Assembly (NCBI RefSeq): GCF_021869535.1
Contig: NW_026262581.1
Span: forward strand, 112,558,771 to 112,622,770
Direction: 5' to 3'
DNA length: 64,000 nucleotides
Origin: Mytilus californianus
Lineage: Eukaryota > Mollusca > Bivalvia > Mytilida > Mytilidae
Part shown: one piece after another, positions 11,671-23,995 of the stretch
How positions within the stretch are numbered: position 1 is the stretch's first letter
How the letters are laid out: every line of letters begins with the position of its first letter
Program-made: the position numbers and the translations under genes
The notes under the pieces: generated by a model
What the model was told of the DNA's origin: nothing
Databases searched by the model: none
What the model saw: the letters and a program-made list of their open reading frames with translations, nothing else

Positions 11671-12720
11671 GGTTGCACTTTGTAAATACAGCTGATTCAC
11701 AAACCATGCCTCCATGCTCAAGAAATAATTCATGGAAGCCATAGATTTGTTGGAAATTTACACATGGCCTGGGCCATGTGCAAAATTTACAATAAATCTA
11801 TGGCTTCCATGAATTATTTCGATTCTAATAGGACAAATACAGTTATTAAAAAACTGGAGCGAGGGTGGGTTTCCGTGTGTGTGGCTGTTCTATTTCACTC
11901 CCGGTTAGATAAAGCTAAAACATTCTAATGAATCTGTAGCTTGCATGAATTATTTCGTAAATAACCACTAGAAAAAATGTGCTTAATTCTTTTAATTCTC
12001 AAACCCAACGTTTGCCATTTTTAATTTACATTTTTTTCTCGTAAGCTACCGTCAAATCCACAATTAACATTTCGTAACTAAGGAGCTGCCATGTTGACTT
12101 GCTGAAATCAGTAAATATGCGAATAATGCAATAGAATAGAAAATAAAACAACACCTACCTCAAAAATCAAATTTAATGAAATATTATTCGAATTTCGATG
12201 GTTTACGTAATGGAAAAAGCCTTCAGCTTTAGCGTTTTCATTTGTATGACGTTATGTTTTGAAAATACTTAAATGCGTCATAAGAATTAATGGACTTTCG
12301 CGGATTTTTATTTTATTTTGATTTTGTACATTTCTCCGAGCTCTGGTGCATTAATTCTTTTTGTTATGCATCAGAGTAAGAATAAAAGTTCTGTAGTCTT
12401 TTTTCAATTGCAATTTTTAAAACAATAAAATCGGCATTGCGATTGCAAATAGGTTACGAAACATGTGGATTTACGTGGGAGGTAAATTGTAACATCCATT
12501 TGTAAGTATATATCTGAGTTTGCGCTAAGTATAGATATATCGAGAATTTTATCACGGTGTTGTTTACAAAGCGAAAGAAGCACTTCATATTAGAATTAGT
12601 ATTCATATATATTTTGTTTTACTTACCTACTGGTTCCCAGAAATGATTTCCATGTTTCATCTCATAGAGAGACAACTTGGGAATTTTACCAGTATAAATA
12701 CAATATTTACAGAAGCGACC
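11671..12720. mobile_element. Inverted-repeat element with GGTTGC termini (family T1), long copy
   Basis: The left end is GGTTGCACTTTGTAAATA; the right end reads inward as GGTCGCTTCTGTAAATA. It is flanked by TTAA and TTAT, consistent with a slightly decayed 4-bp target duplication. It is 1,050 bp with no transposase frame. The 448-bp relative at 53197-53644 has a perfect TACA duplication. A foldback hairpin sits inside at 11722-11820. Superfamily not assigned. Confidence 0.65.
11722..11820. repeat. Near-perfect 99-bp hairpin
   Basis: The arms are about 48 bp, meeting at cacatggcc-tg-ggccatgtg. The outer arm reads gaaataattcatggaagcc. Related single arms occur at about 11930-11955 and 60903-60935 (tatggcttacatgaattatt), so it is one member of a dispersed foldback family. 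Confidence 0.8.
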
Positions 12721-12944
12721 TTATAGGGGTAAATTCAGTAAATAAATGTTATAAAGGACCACCCTTTATGGGGTGGGATTGGGAGCTTTCTTCAGTATAA
12801 CATTGAAGACCAGTGCTCCACAGATTGTTAGATGAAGTTTTCAATAAATGTTTTGTGTTTAGATGGATCAAAACTATATGTAAAAACAAGATAGTCCTTG
12901 TTTATTTTTAACCTGGCGCACATGCAACGTATATAGATCTGTGT

Positions 12945-13330
12945 TATAAAATTGAGAATGTGTCAAAAAGACAACAACCGGACCAAAGGGCCGAAGGCCA
13001 CCAATGGGTCTTCAACACAGTGAGAAAATCCCGCACCTGGAAGCAGCTGAAGCTGACCCCTAAACAAAATGTGCACTACTTCAGTAAAAATGGACTTCAC
13101 ACGAAACTCCAAAACATACATGTATAAATGAACTAAAATTAAAAAACATACAAGACTAACAATGGCCAGAGGCTCCTGACTTGGGACAGGTGCAAAAGTG
13201 CAGCGAGGTTAAACATGTTTTGTGAGATCCAAACCCTCCCCCTATACCTCTAACCAATGTAGAATAAATATAAACACACAGCAATATGCACAGTAAAACT
13301 CAGTTTAAAAGAAGTCCAAGTCCTATGTCT
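12945..13330 (-). repeat. Inverted copy of the dispersed repeat at 1110-1470
   Basis: Reads 'aattgagaatgtgtcaaaaagacaac' onward, the reverse complement of the end of the 1110-1470 repeat. It is diverged and non-coding. Confidence 0.7.
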
Positions 13331-13539
13331 AAATAGGTAACAAAAGAAACTCAAAAGCAAAATGATACATAAATTAACAAAGGACTACTAACAGTTACTG
13401 ACATGCCAGCTCCAGACCTCAATTTAACTGATTAAAGATTATGTCTTCATCATATGAAAATGAAGCACAATTGCTCCCGTTAAGGGTTTAGTATCATACC
13501 ATCATAATATATATATTAGAAGAAGAGGGTGGTAAAGGG

Positions 13540-13700
13540 TTATTTTCGTGCAACGTGATCGCTGTTCTTTATTTCACGTTCAACGTGTTTTTACTTTTTT
13601 ATTTAACGTTCAGTCGTGCAAGACAGGTGCCTCGTTCAACGTGTTCTGTTTATTTAATTTTACGTGCATCGTGATTTTCAAATGCTTATTTTGCGTGCTC
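13540..13700. repeat. Short cluster of CGTGCAACGTGAT-like words
   Basis: Within 160 bp the words cgtgcaacgtgat, cacgttcaacgtg, cgttcaacgtg and cgtgcatcgtgat recur with irregular spacing. They could be factor-binding repeats or decayed subterminal repeats; function is not determined. Confidence 0.4.
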
Positions 13701-13899
13701 TGTATTTTTCAAATAAAATTCAAATACTTGGCAGGGATCGTCAAGAAATACTTTTCTAAAAGCCGTAAACCATTTACATCATAAATGTGTATACTAAATC
13801 AGGAATAACAAGTAAAACAGAGAGTTTATATATACAAGAAGACAATGCATTTAAAAAATTAATTACAGGATTGAAAAGTGATGGGTAATCGTAAAAGTT

Positions 13900-14640
13900 T
13901 AGCGCGCTAAATTATAGTGTTTGTAAACAAAGCCATGTCACGTGGACGGCCCAAAAATGCATTGATGATAGCAAACGATTGGTCTACTTTAAGGAAAAAT
14001 ATATATAAAAGCTTCTAATTTCTAAAGGTAAATTGGTATAAATCTAATGAAGAAATGGATTTGCATTGAAGTCATTACCTAAATGGGAGATTTCTAATTA
14101 ATTTACCCCCTCAATGTTCGACTCGCATGTCTGGGGAACAGTTGAACGGCAAACGCCTGAATCTGACAGATAGAGGTCAATTTGTCGACAAAAAAAGTAC
14201 CCGTATGTAAAATGTTTACGCCCACAAACAGCGCCACCTATATTTTTTCTACGGCGTCTTTGAGAACGATGTTCCGTTCTGTAGTAAATTAAAACATTAA
14301 ATTAACTAAAACATAGAAAAGTAAGTGTATAAAACTAATTAAAAGATATATTTGCACATGACTGGTTATGCATGATACGCTGGCAATGTGCGCAATGTCC
14401 TTTAATCCAAGATTCAAAATTAGTTTGTTTCCTATGTCAAAATGGCGGATTCCAATGTTTACATTTTTCCATCGATTTGAGAGCTGACACAAATTCGTAT
14501 CCAATCATTAATTTGCATATTATGTACTGTGTAGGGTAGCTTATCCAATGGGATTTACTGTTATAAAGTGGCTATACGTTACCAGCCATCGTTACAACAG
14601 TGCCATGTGTTTTGTGTGTATAGCTCAGGAATGATGTGTA
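13900..14640. promoter_or_regulatory. CpG-richer stretch with CCAAT and TATA-like elements
   Basis: In an AT-rich, CpG-poor setting this segment has many CpG words (gcgcgc, cacgtggacgg, gtcgac, ctacggcgtc). On the plus strand a CCAAT word (near 14546) precedes TATAAA (near 14562) by about 16 bp. It may be a promoter or recent unmethylated DNA; no open frame or exon follows convincingly. It shares an exact inverted 18-bp word with 18388-18405. Confidence 0.3.
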
Positions 14641-17600
14641 TTCAATATTTACGGTAAATAATCAATGTTATGTTCATTATATTTCCATGCATACACAAGT
14701 CATAACAGCAAATGCATTTTTTATAGAACTTACTAGGTAAACAGACATGTTTAACTGTCTGCTTTAGCAAACATTCGTGTAAATAAACCCGATGGGTCGT
14801 TTTGAATATTCAAGCACAGCAGACAAACACGTGGTAGATTATTGATGTTTGTTTACCTAAATTGCACGCTGTTATCGTGTTATTATTGTTTAACAGCAGA
14901 TAAAATTAATTTTACAATTGCATTTAACTACTTTCAAGAGTTATATAATACACCTTGCCTAAGAAATAGGTCTAGCTAGGTCCATGGACCTCCTTTACTA
15001 GGTCCTTAAAAAAAGAGGCTGTAATAATGTACATGATGTAAATTACCATATTTACATTCCAGCATTTTTTTGCATTTGATATATTTCATATACATGTACA
15101 TGTATGTACATAGAGAACAATAGAGTAAATGAACATACATGGGTTTAATTCCCACCCTAGGTATTAATTTTAATACTCATTAGAGGTTGGAGCAAATAGG
15201 GCAGATTGCAATCGATCATAATGTAGTGTCTAAAAATGCTGATTGATGTGGCCAAGTCCTCAACAACCTTTTTTCTAAGTATACAGCAGCTCCTTTAAGG
15301 ATTAGTAAGGGAACACTTTACATATAGTCCAGTGGCTAAGTCCTGTCTTTTTTGTCTCTATTATTTCCTTATTTATATTATTATATTTCTTATATTCTCT
15401 TGTACATGTAGTAAGCTAAAAAGCTATCATTACTCTTTTTCCTCATCTGCCTGATAACAATGAAATGTATTCATTGTTGATGTCTGTAAAGTGACTTATA
15501 ATTTAACTGCTAACAGACATTTGGACTCTGGTGGATAGTTTCTATACTGTTATCTCATTGGCAATCATACCACATCTCTTTATTTTAGTACAGGTTAAGT
15601 ATTCAAAGTAAGTGACTAACAAACATTAAATCATTTGAAAGAAAAATTCTGCAATGATTTCAGTTTACATATATCAACAATAAGATTTGGTTGTGTAAAT
15701 TGTGTCATTATGTTTATAATGACCACTGTAATTGTGAACTGCCATGACTGTCTTGTACAAAATATATTTGAATAAGTTCCCTAATGAATAGTATATAGAT
15801 GTTTAAAAAAACAAATGTATGTACTAGTTCCACATCTATCAATTCAAAAATAATTGATGTTTTTTTTAATTAATTGAATAATAACAACTTATTGCAATAC
15901 TCATGATGATCATGATATTAAAATACAAACTAGCATTCTTATATGTGATACATATATAACTTAATGCAGCTTATTCTGAAATTGTAAGGTATGTCATAAA
16001 AAAGAGATTTTTTGTAAAAGTTACAAAAATTGTCTGTATTTCAACCACATTTAGGCCTAAGAACCTTAAATTTTTAAGTGTAGAGGTTGACAAGTCATGA
16101 CTGTAAATTCAGATATTATCATGAGGTTTTTATTAAAGTAAATAATGCGATTAAATTGATTATCTCAATAAAAAGAACTCTCATTCTGATTTGATACTAT
16201 GAGATTTTTTCTGATATCAGAAAAATAAATATCTCATTGTTGTCCATTCTTCAAAAAATTTCTGAACATACTGTACATGTATTTAAGTCAGCTTTGTTTT
16301 TGTCTGAGACTACTATAACATGGGAAGTGACCAATCTCTATGTTAATTGTTATAGTAGTCTCAGGTTTTTGTTTTGTAGTTCAATTGACTATGCATTTTA
16401 GAGCAGTTAAATATGAATTTGGATTAAATTTGAAGTTGATTCAGTATATTTTATGACATAATAACACTCTTTTATTTAAACGAAGCATTTTCAGACTTTA
16501 TTTACAGACCAGCTTAGCTAATCATTCATTATTCAATCAATAATTTAATTAAAAGACTCAACAGTTGTTTGTAGGACTTATGAATTCAAATATAAGGGGA
16601 AAAAATCAAAACTTGAAGTAATACATGCAATAGGAATTATGAGAACTGCATGATATCAGATTGCAATACAGCTTTTTGTTCAGTTTTCTTTGTGTTGATT
16701 ATAATGTTTTAAATCCCTTTCCGGCTTTTTGGATGTTCAGATTTTTTCTCTTGATTAAGAGCGAGCAACGGAACTTGTACATCTTATATAGTTTCTTATC
16801 TCGGGGGTGGATCAAGCAAATTTTCAAAGAGGAGGGGGCATGTATTGTCTACATTTTCTTTTTTTCCATATTGTATTTTAATGTAATATTAATGCAAAGT
16901 TAAATTCTATTGTAACACAAGTTCTGCTGACAAATGGCTGATAAACCCCTCTTGTATGTAATTATTTGGCATGAAATGAAATATGTTTTTTTCTGTATAT
17001 GGAATTTAGGAATAATCCACCCTCTCTTTATAAAAGACCTGGATCTGCTTAAAAGTTCTTGCTTTTCTCAGAATTTTCCATTGTTACATCAGGAATAAAG
17101 GCTACCAATAATCATGCTTGACAATCATTGAGGTCACACATAAAGAACACATCTCTTTGCAGATCATAGTAGAAAAACAAAGATACAATGTAGTTGGTAA
17201 CATAAATGTATTTAAAAATATCAAGAGAAACATTCCCATACAGAATCTCTGTCAATAAGTTATTTTTCCACTCTTAACAGTGAAATCTTAAATATGTAAA
17301 TTGATCGGCAAGCCTCACATCTTGAAAAATAAAATGTCTGTAGGAAAGAACTATTGTTTCACAATTGATGCTGTGTTAGAATTTATAATATCACTCTTTT
17401 TTCTCCATATGATCAGCATAAAAAGTGACAAGTTCTTCAGTCTAAATAACTTTGTTAAATCTCATTTCTGATGGAACATTTTCAGTGCACCAGATTAACA
17501 ACTTTCTATGTTAGATACTTATTTAAATATAAAAATTCAAGTCTAATTTTAGAGTGAAATTTTAATATATTTAAACAAACTGTTCTAAACAACCAACATG

Positions 17601-18466
17601 TACAAACGCTGAGTTTATTTTCATATCCTTTCTAAGAATATTGATACAAAGAAAGTAAAACAAAGACTTGTATCATTCCATCTACCAAAAGGGTGTTTGA
17701 GAATATACAAATAAGTCCAAGTTTCAGAGAAAAGTCAGTTATCTATAATTTTCTTCTTTGGAAGTTTTCAAAAACCTGTTTTAGGGTACTTGAAAAAATG
17801 CCATATTCAAACATTACATGACTATTTTAATGTTACAAGAGTAGAGGAACATAAAATATTGAATGGTTATTCAAGAAAGTGTCGAAATATAACTACAATC
17901 ATTAATTTTACTCGAATTTACTGTTGTGAACTTGCAGTTTCCTACGACGCGTGTACGGAGTTATCTCCCGTTGATCTCCGCTTCGCCACGAATAAGCTGA
18001 CACAATTGCGTATCCGGGGAATTTATGATCTATAATTAAAATATAAGATGCAGAAAATGGTTTTACTTCATATTTTATACCCCTCCATACGTTACCAAAC
18101 CCATTTAAGAAATGATTTGGGATTTTCCGTAGACCTACGCAAATTTTCCAAAAAAAATTTCAACTTCCATCGTTGTTTTAGAATACTTTATAACACCTTT
18201 CATAAATAAGTATACATAATAATGAAACTTATTCACTCAAGATTTGGACCCTACAAGTTTTATTTATGTACGAGTTACAATTAGACGATACGAGGTAAAA
18301 AACCAAGAGGTGTACACGTTCACAAGAAAACGGTAAACTCTGACCTTTTATCACGTGACCAATGTCTTGAACTTAGACGCCATTAAAGCGTTTGCCGTTC
18401 AACTGGAAGCTGTATCTGCATCTGTAATAAATCTTCACCTCCAATATAGGAGATCGAGGAAATCCT
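14641..18466. other. Gene-poor AT-rich stretch with small repeats
   Basis: No exon was found. It holds an R1 tail (15525-15590), a likely relative of the 46-kb small element (16101-16275), a 17-bp-arm hairpin (16304-16364) and a CpG-richer patch at 17940-18420. The short open frames here have no recognisable domains. Confidence 0.4.
16304..16364. repeat. Hairpin with perfect 17-bp arms
   Basis: CTGAGACTACTATAACA at 16304-16320 is the exact reverse complement of 16348-16364, with a 27-bp loop. It is possibly a short foldback element or a cis-regulatory RNA structure. Confidence 0.7.
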
Positions 18467-18671
18467 CATTTTATAGCTATAAATACGTTACCATCTGTAT
18501 CTGTATCTGTATCTGTATCTTCATATATTCTGCCAATATAGGCACACCTTCAGTACGAAGTAATAAATCCAATATAAATCCAATCACCAATAGAATTATA
18601 ATACAGTCTGTACACAATAAGAATGTCAATATATTCCTTCACCAATATCACATATCAAGACTTATTTAAAA

Positions 18672-18795
18672 TAAATTCTGAGTGTACCCCAACTGCGTCA
18701 TTAGGTCAGATGGAATATCCCCGACTAAAAATAAACGTACTATCACTGGTCCGAACATATACCCCTGTGTACCCATATTCTCCCATTCAATTTCC
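18672..18795 (+). repeat. DIRS left inverted terminal repeat
   Basis: Starts taaattctgagtgtacccc and ends cccattcaatttcc. It is the reverse complement of 23996-24119 with about three substitutions. Confidence 0.9.
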
Positions 18796-20181
18796 ATCTT
18801 TGACTCCTGCAGTAGCTCCTTCTAACCCTGTACCTGACTCTCGAGCTCAGTCTTCTAGCTCTTCTCATGGTAATCAGGGTTCTGAGTCTGCACCATCCTT
18901 AGATGGTTTTCAGAAGTTACTTTTGGACTTTGTTGAGTCTTTCAAGGCTGAGTTTAGTACTCTATCCAATCGTATATGTCTCTACTGGAGAATAGAGTTT
19001 CTTCTCATCAATCTTCTCCAGCTAAGTCTGTAGAATATGATGAGAGGGAGGTTGACGAGCTTTCTGTTTCCCTAGGAGTCCAGAAAGGGCTTTCCTCACT
19101 GGTGAGGATGTTGATACTAGTAGTTCTTCTTCTCACAAGCTATCGCAGACGGCCCCTGAGCCTACTTCTAAGTCAGCTCACCAACCTTCCACCAAGGAGA
19201 CTGAGGATCCGACTTCATCCTTGAAGGATCTTAGGGATAAGGTGTATACCCTGATGAGGGATGAAGAATATTTCCCTTTTGCCCCTCCTTCCAAGCCGAA
19301 GAGACCTTCTTCAACTTTTGAAGCTTCCTGTGGTATTTCTCAGGATACTGTGACTTCTCACAATTCTTTTCCTGAATCTGGCCATATGGCATTTGCCTTA
19401 CAAATTATCAATGAAGGTATTGCTAATTCGGCTAGTGAAAATTTAAGGTTGCTAATAACAATATCTCTGGTTTTGGTATGTCTTCCTTTTCTGATCACTT
19501 CAAGTACAAAGATTTTGATATCTTTGATTCTTCGCTGGGTAGACTTGTTCCCATTTGTGACAAATCTTTTTCATCTTTATTGGGAACAAAGCCAGTAGAT
19601 GGTCTTCGTCTCACTCAAACTGTTTGGGCAAAGACTGAGAATCTCCTTTGTAGTGCTTCTCCAGTTCTTGGCACAGCCGAACATTTTCTAGCTGCAACCG
19701 GACATTTGTTTAACAGCGAAGATTCGGTTGTTCCAGCAGAAGTACGATCTTTTTTACTTCAACTGGATAAAGCTCTAGGTTCATCTCAGTTGCTTTAATG
19801 GGTTCTATTGCTAATTGCACCCTATCTAAAAGAGTAGAGTTTCTTGAAAAAACTTCTGTTGCTGAGTCTTTGAAAGATTTTTTACTGAAATCTCCACTTT
19901 CTGACAAGATGTTTGGTTTACCCTTACAGCAGGTTCAAGAGGAACTCAGGAAAAATCCTCCTCCTGTCAAAGTCAATGTACAAGTTAACAATGGCAAGAG
20001 GTCGGTTAATGCTACATCTAGTTCTACTAGTACTTCTGTTTCTGGTGGTCCTCCTTCTTCTGCTAAGAAAAGGAAGAATAACTACGGCAAACCTCAGAAC
20101 AAATCCCATAACTCCGGTAAAAGCTCAGGTAAGACTTCTGGTGGTTTTAAGGGCCCCAAGAAATCTAGGTCTAGTACCTAG
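18796..20181 (+). pseudogene. DIRS gag-like region, frameshifted
   Basis: Coding-like sequence is spread over several frames: a Ser/Pro-rich start near 18800, a middle with MRDEEYFPFAPP near 19250, then a frame through 19490-20180 with a basic Lys/Gly/Ser-rich tail (AKKRKNNYGKPQNK) typical of a nucleic-acid-binding gag C-terminus. At least two frameshifts separate the pieces, and a stop falls at 19796-19798 between pieces in the same frame. Assignment rests on position before reverse transcriptase and on composition. Confidence 0.7.
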
Positions 20182-20199
20182 GTACTTGCCCCCTCGTAC

Positions 20200-21033
20200 G
20201 TTATTGACAGCTTCCCCAGTGGAAAATTTACAAGTTTCTCAAAAATCAATACCAGTAGGAGGGAGGTTAATTTTTTTCCTAAATCAGTGGAAGAAAATTA
20301 TCTCAGACTGTTATGTGCTGTCAATATTTCGAGGGGGATTAACACTTCAGTTCAAGAACCCACCTCCTCTGTCTGCAGTTCCGATAAGTTTGTCTCATAC
20401 TCAAGACCCAGTCAAGTATCAACTTCTATCAGTAGAAGTAGAAACTATGTTACAGAAATCTGCAATAGAGGAGGTGTCGCTCTTAACTCTGTCTCCGGGA
20501 TTTTATTCCCGTCTTTTTCTGGTTCCAAAGAAGACGGGAGGAATGAGGCCGGTCATAGACCTATCTATTCTGAACAACTTTCATATTGTTCCCCATTCCA
20601 AAATGGAAACCAACAGATCAATCAGGGCTTTAATCCTTCCAGGAATGTGGACTACCTCTCTGGATCTTTCAGGTGATTACTTCCACATTCACATTTCCCA
20701 TACTTACAGGAAATACCTTCGCTTCGTTTGGAACAACAAAGTTTTCCAGTTCAAGGCTCTCCCTTTTGGCCTATCTACAACCCCTTTGGCTTTTACCAAA
20801 ATCATGCAGGCAGCTATAGCTCACCTACATTCCCTGTCTTCAGATTCATTCCTACCTGGACGATTCCCTTCTCAAGGAATTTTGCCCAATCAAATTGAAG
20901 GTTCAGACAGATTTGGTCATCAATTGCTTTCTGTCCCTAGGCTTCCTAATTTCCTTGAAAAAGTCAGAGATAGTTCCTTCTCAAGACTTTGTTTTCCTGG
21001 GAGAACATTTCCTAACCAATCTAGGCGTAGTTC

Positions 21034-21065
<32 letters not shown>

Positions 21066-21409
21066 AGAGGAAAAAATTACAAAACTATGTCAGAAAATAC
21101 ATTTATTCCTGACTGTTCAATCAGTCACAGCACGTCAATTCTTGCAACTTCTGGGTCTATTGAATTCTCTGGCAGATGTAATTCCATTGGGACGCCTTCA
21201 CATTCGTCCGCTTCAGTTTTATCTGCACAAGTTTTGGATTCCAGCTTCACAAGAATGGGAAGCATTGATTCCAATCACTCAGCCTCTATTTTCACATCTT
21301 CCATTATGGTGGTTAGTACGGGAAAATGTAATGAGGGGCCCCTCAAGTTCTTAGTCTAACTTTATTCACAGATGCCTCCACCCTCGGTTGGGGAGCATAT
21401 CTGGAGGGG
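20200..21409 (+). pseudogene. DIRS reverse transcriptase, frameshifted
   Basis: Recognisable blocks: LFLVPKKTGGMRPVIDLS near 20515-20570, SLDLSGDYFHIHIS near 20660-20700, FKALPFGLSTTP near 20752-20790, and the catalytic box as YLDDSLL near 20850 in a different frame. A frameshift therefore lies between about 20790 and 20850. A run of 31 C (21035-21065) follows. The start of RNase H (TDASTLGWGAYLEGL) is at about 21365-21409, just before the insertion. Confidence 0.85.
21035..21065 (+). repeat. C31 homopolymer inside the DIRS pol region
   Basis: Thirty-one consecutive C residues lie within former coding sequence and would read as polyproline in any frame. It may be a true expansion or an assembly artefact. 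Confidence 0.9.
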
Positions 21410-21413
21410 CTTA

Positions 21414-22023
21414 TGTAACGGTTTATTTCTTCCTCTGTGATATTTTATCCTAGGGATAATTTGTCACAGAATTTTTTTTCCAGACATGGTAAGATGACTT
21501 AAAACATGATTTAAAAAAAATTATATTTCTAATTACTTTTTTATTTGTACTGAGACACATGTGAGATCTGAAAAAAACTCACTTTTACCTGTATTACACT
21601 TACCTTATTTTATATATTAAATTGATCATGATATTATTTCACAATTAAGATCTGTGAAATTACTTCTGGTTTTGTTTCATATGTTTCATGATATTTGTCT
21701 TTTAAAAGAATGATATTTACTTTAATATTTCAGGATATTATTTTCAATTATAATCTGTGAAATTATTTCCCATTATAATACATTTATTTGGTTTTTTATT
21801 TACTAATTTAGCTTATATTCAAATACACTATTATTAGTACATAGTATTTGCAAAGATTAAGTTTTTTTTATTAATTATTCAATATTTTAACTTCCCAGAT
21901 AGAATTTCACGGCAATGGATAGTATATCACAGTGAAATATTTTCCTCCGGAAAAAAAAATAACAACTTCTATAACATTTTTTCCCCCAGATGATATTTCA
22001 TCAAGATATAATTTTGCTTTACA
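21414..22023. mobile_element. 610-bp insertion in the DIRS RNase H gene, Ginger-like ends
   Basis: It begins TGTAACGG, ends GCTTTACA, and is flanked by CTTA on both sides (21410-21413, 22024-22027). Removing it with one CTTA restores an open frame across RNase H, which fixes the borders. TGTNR termini with a 4-bp duplication fit the Ginger superfamily. The interior is AT-rich and non-coding, with repeated CTGTGAAAT/CAGTGAAATATTTTCC words like those in the 24459-27445 element. Confidence 0.72.
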
Positions 22024-22027
22024 CTTA

Positions 22028-22896
22028 CAATCGCGGGAGTCTGGAACCCAGATCTTTTGGAAGAGCATATCAATGTATTGGAAATGAAAGGAGTTCTGTT
22101 TGCACTGAATCATTTCCAACTGTCTCTAAAGAATCAGTCTGTCATTCTGGCCACGGACAACACAACAGTTGTAGCTTATCTCAAGAATCAGGGAGGAACT
22201 CACTCGCCTTCTGTTTATCAGATAGCCAGAGACATTCTCCTTCTGTGTTTTCAACTCCAGGTTCATCTAGTGGTGAGACATATTGCGGCGCACCTCAATA
22301 TTCTAGCCGACACTCTATCCAGATCCCTTGCTCCAGTAAACACGGAGTGGGAACTACTTCAAGTAGTTTTCAAAGCTGTGACTCTTCATTGGGGGTCACC
22401 TCAGATAGATCTGTTTGCGACCAGTCTGACTCTCAATCACAAACTTCCCACATTTGTGTCTCCGGTTCCAGATCCGAAATCTTTTGCGGTAGACGCAATG
22501 AGCCTATCTTGGAAAGGAATGTTCGGGTACGCCTTCCCTCCTTTCAGGTTTCTCTCCTCAGTACTTCAGAAAATAGCAGGGGAGAATTGCAAGATCATAG
22601 TTATTGCTCCAGCATGGCCCAAACAGTCATGGTTTCCAGACCTTCTGCGCTTATCATGTGCTTGTCCTCTAGTTCTTCCTCTGAGACCAGACCTGTCTCA
22701 AATGAAGGGCAAGGTTCTTTATCAAAACCCAGAAAAACTTCATCTACACGCCTGGCTTCTCTCAGGGTTAGCCTCAGAAAGAGAAGTTTTTCTGAAGGAG
22801 CAACCAAGCATCTCACAAAGTCTGTCAGAGACTCCACGAGCCTTGTCTATGATGCAAAATGGTCAATCTTCTCAGATTGGTGTAGTGAGCGGGTAA
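22028..22896 (+). pseudogene. DIRS RNase H and adjoining domain
   Basis: One frame carries the RNase H continuation (VWNPDLLEEHINVLEMKGV near 22040-22100, ATDNTTVVAYLKNQGG near 22150, RHIAAHLNILADTLSR near 22278) and then the conserved DIRS stretch (GSPQIDLFAT, YAFPPFRFLSSVLQK, IIVIAPAWPKQSWF). The frame itself is intact, but the 5' part is separated by the insertion. Confidence 0.88.
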
Positions 22897-23860
22897 ACGA
22901 TCCTTTCCAAGTCACTGTACAACAATTAGCAGACTTTCTAGTTTTTCTTTTTGAATCCAAAGGATTATGTCCCTCTACTATTAAGGGATATAGATCAGCT
23001 ATTTCAAGAACTATTCATATTTCTGGTGGTCCAGATTTTGGAAACAATGAGCATATTTCTCTTTTGGTTCGTAGTTTTAGTCTTGAAAGACCAAGACAAA
23101 AAACTTTAGTTCCTAAGTGGGACCTTGGACTAGTTTTATCTTTTTTTAAACTTTCTCCTTTTGAACCAGCAGAAAAAATAGATTTAAGGTTTCTTTCCTA
23201 TAAATGCTGTTTTCTTTTAGCTTTGGCTTTTGGACGGAGAAGGAGTGAAATCCATGCCTTCTCTCTTTCTGATGCTTGCTTCGATTTAACAGGGATAAAT
23301 CTTCTGTTTCTCTTTTAACTGATCCTGCTTTTTTGGCAAAGAATTAGATTCCATATAAGAATGCAGTACCAGTCGTGATTCCTGCACTCCCTAGCGATTC
23401 TATTTCTGTGCTTTTATGTCCAGTAAGAATCCTTTCTATTTATCTGGATAGAACGTTCTGTTTCTAACTCAAGACTCTTTATTCCTATTAAAAAAGGAAT
23501 CTCAGATCTGTCTGTTAAAACTATTTCTATACTTGGATATGCAAATGCATATCTTTAGCTTATGGTTCTTCTAAGGCAGAACTTTTGGATAGTTTTAATG
23601 TTTAAGCTCATGATGTTAGAGGTATCTCTACATCCTGGGCTCTGTTTAACTGTGCATCTTTAGAAGAGGTACTGTCTGCAGGTTTCTGGAGAAATGAGAA
23701 CTCTTTTATCTCTCATTACCTCCAATCTATGGCTACTTTTGCCAAGAGTTTATACTCTCTTGGACCTATAGTTTCAGCACAAAGATTGAACTTTCCTCCT
23801 GTTTCTTCTGTTACATGGGGATTCAGCTTTACGTTAGATTCTGTTACTCAGAATTTATGA
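22830..23860 (+). pseudogene. DIRS tyrosine recombinase, frameshifted
   Basis: It starts around VYDAKWSIFSDWC and has the first catalytic Arg in LALAFGRRRSEIHAFS (near 23235). After the stop at 23318 the frame is lost. The H-x-x-R motif reads AHDVRGISTSW near 23606-23640, and the nucleophile Tyr is in ISHYLQSM near 23713. All four catalytic positions are visible but in different frames with internal stops. Confidence 0.85.
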
Positions 23861-23945
23861 TGGTAACGTATTTATAGCTATAAAATAATCAAACTTTAAA
23901 GTAAATTTGGATTTAATTAGATAAATACTTACCATCATAAATTAT
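23847..23945. repeat. DIRS internal complementary region
   Basis: The first half (to about 23886) is the reverse complement of 18467-18494 plus the start of the left repeat; the second half (about 23887-23945) is the reverse complement of 24113-24168. This is the template-like structure that joins the ends of a circular DIRS intermediate. Confidence 0.82.
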
Positions 23946-23995
23946 AGGTCCCACCCGCCTCCCCTTCATCCCCTTTCCTTACGTTTCTGTTTTGA

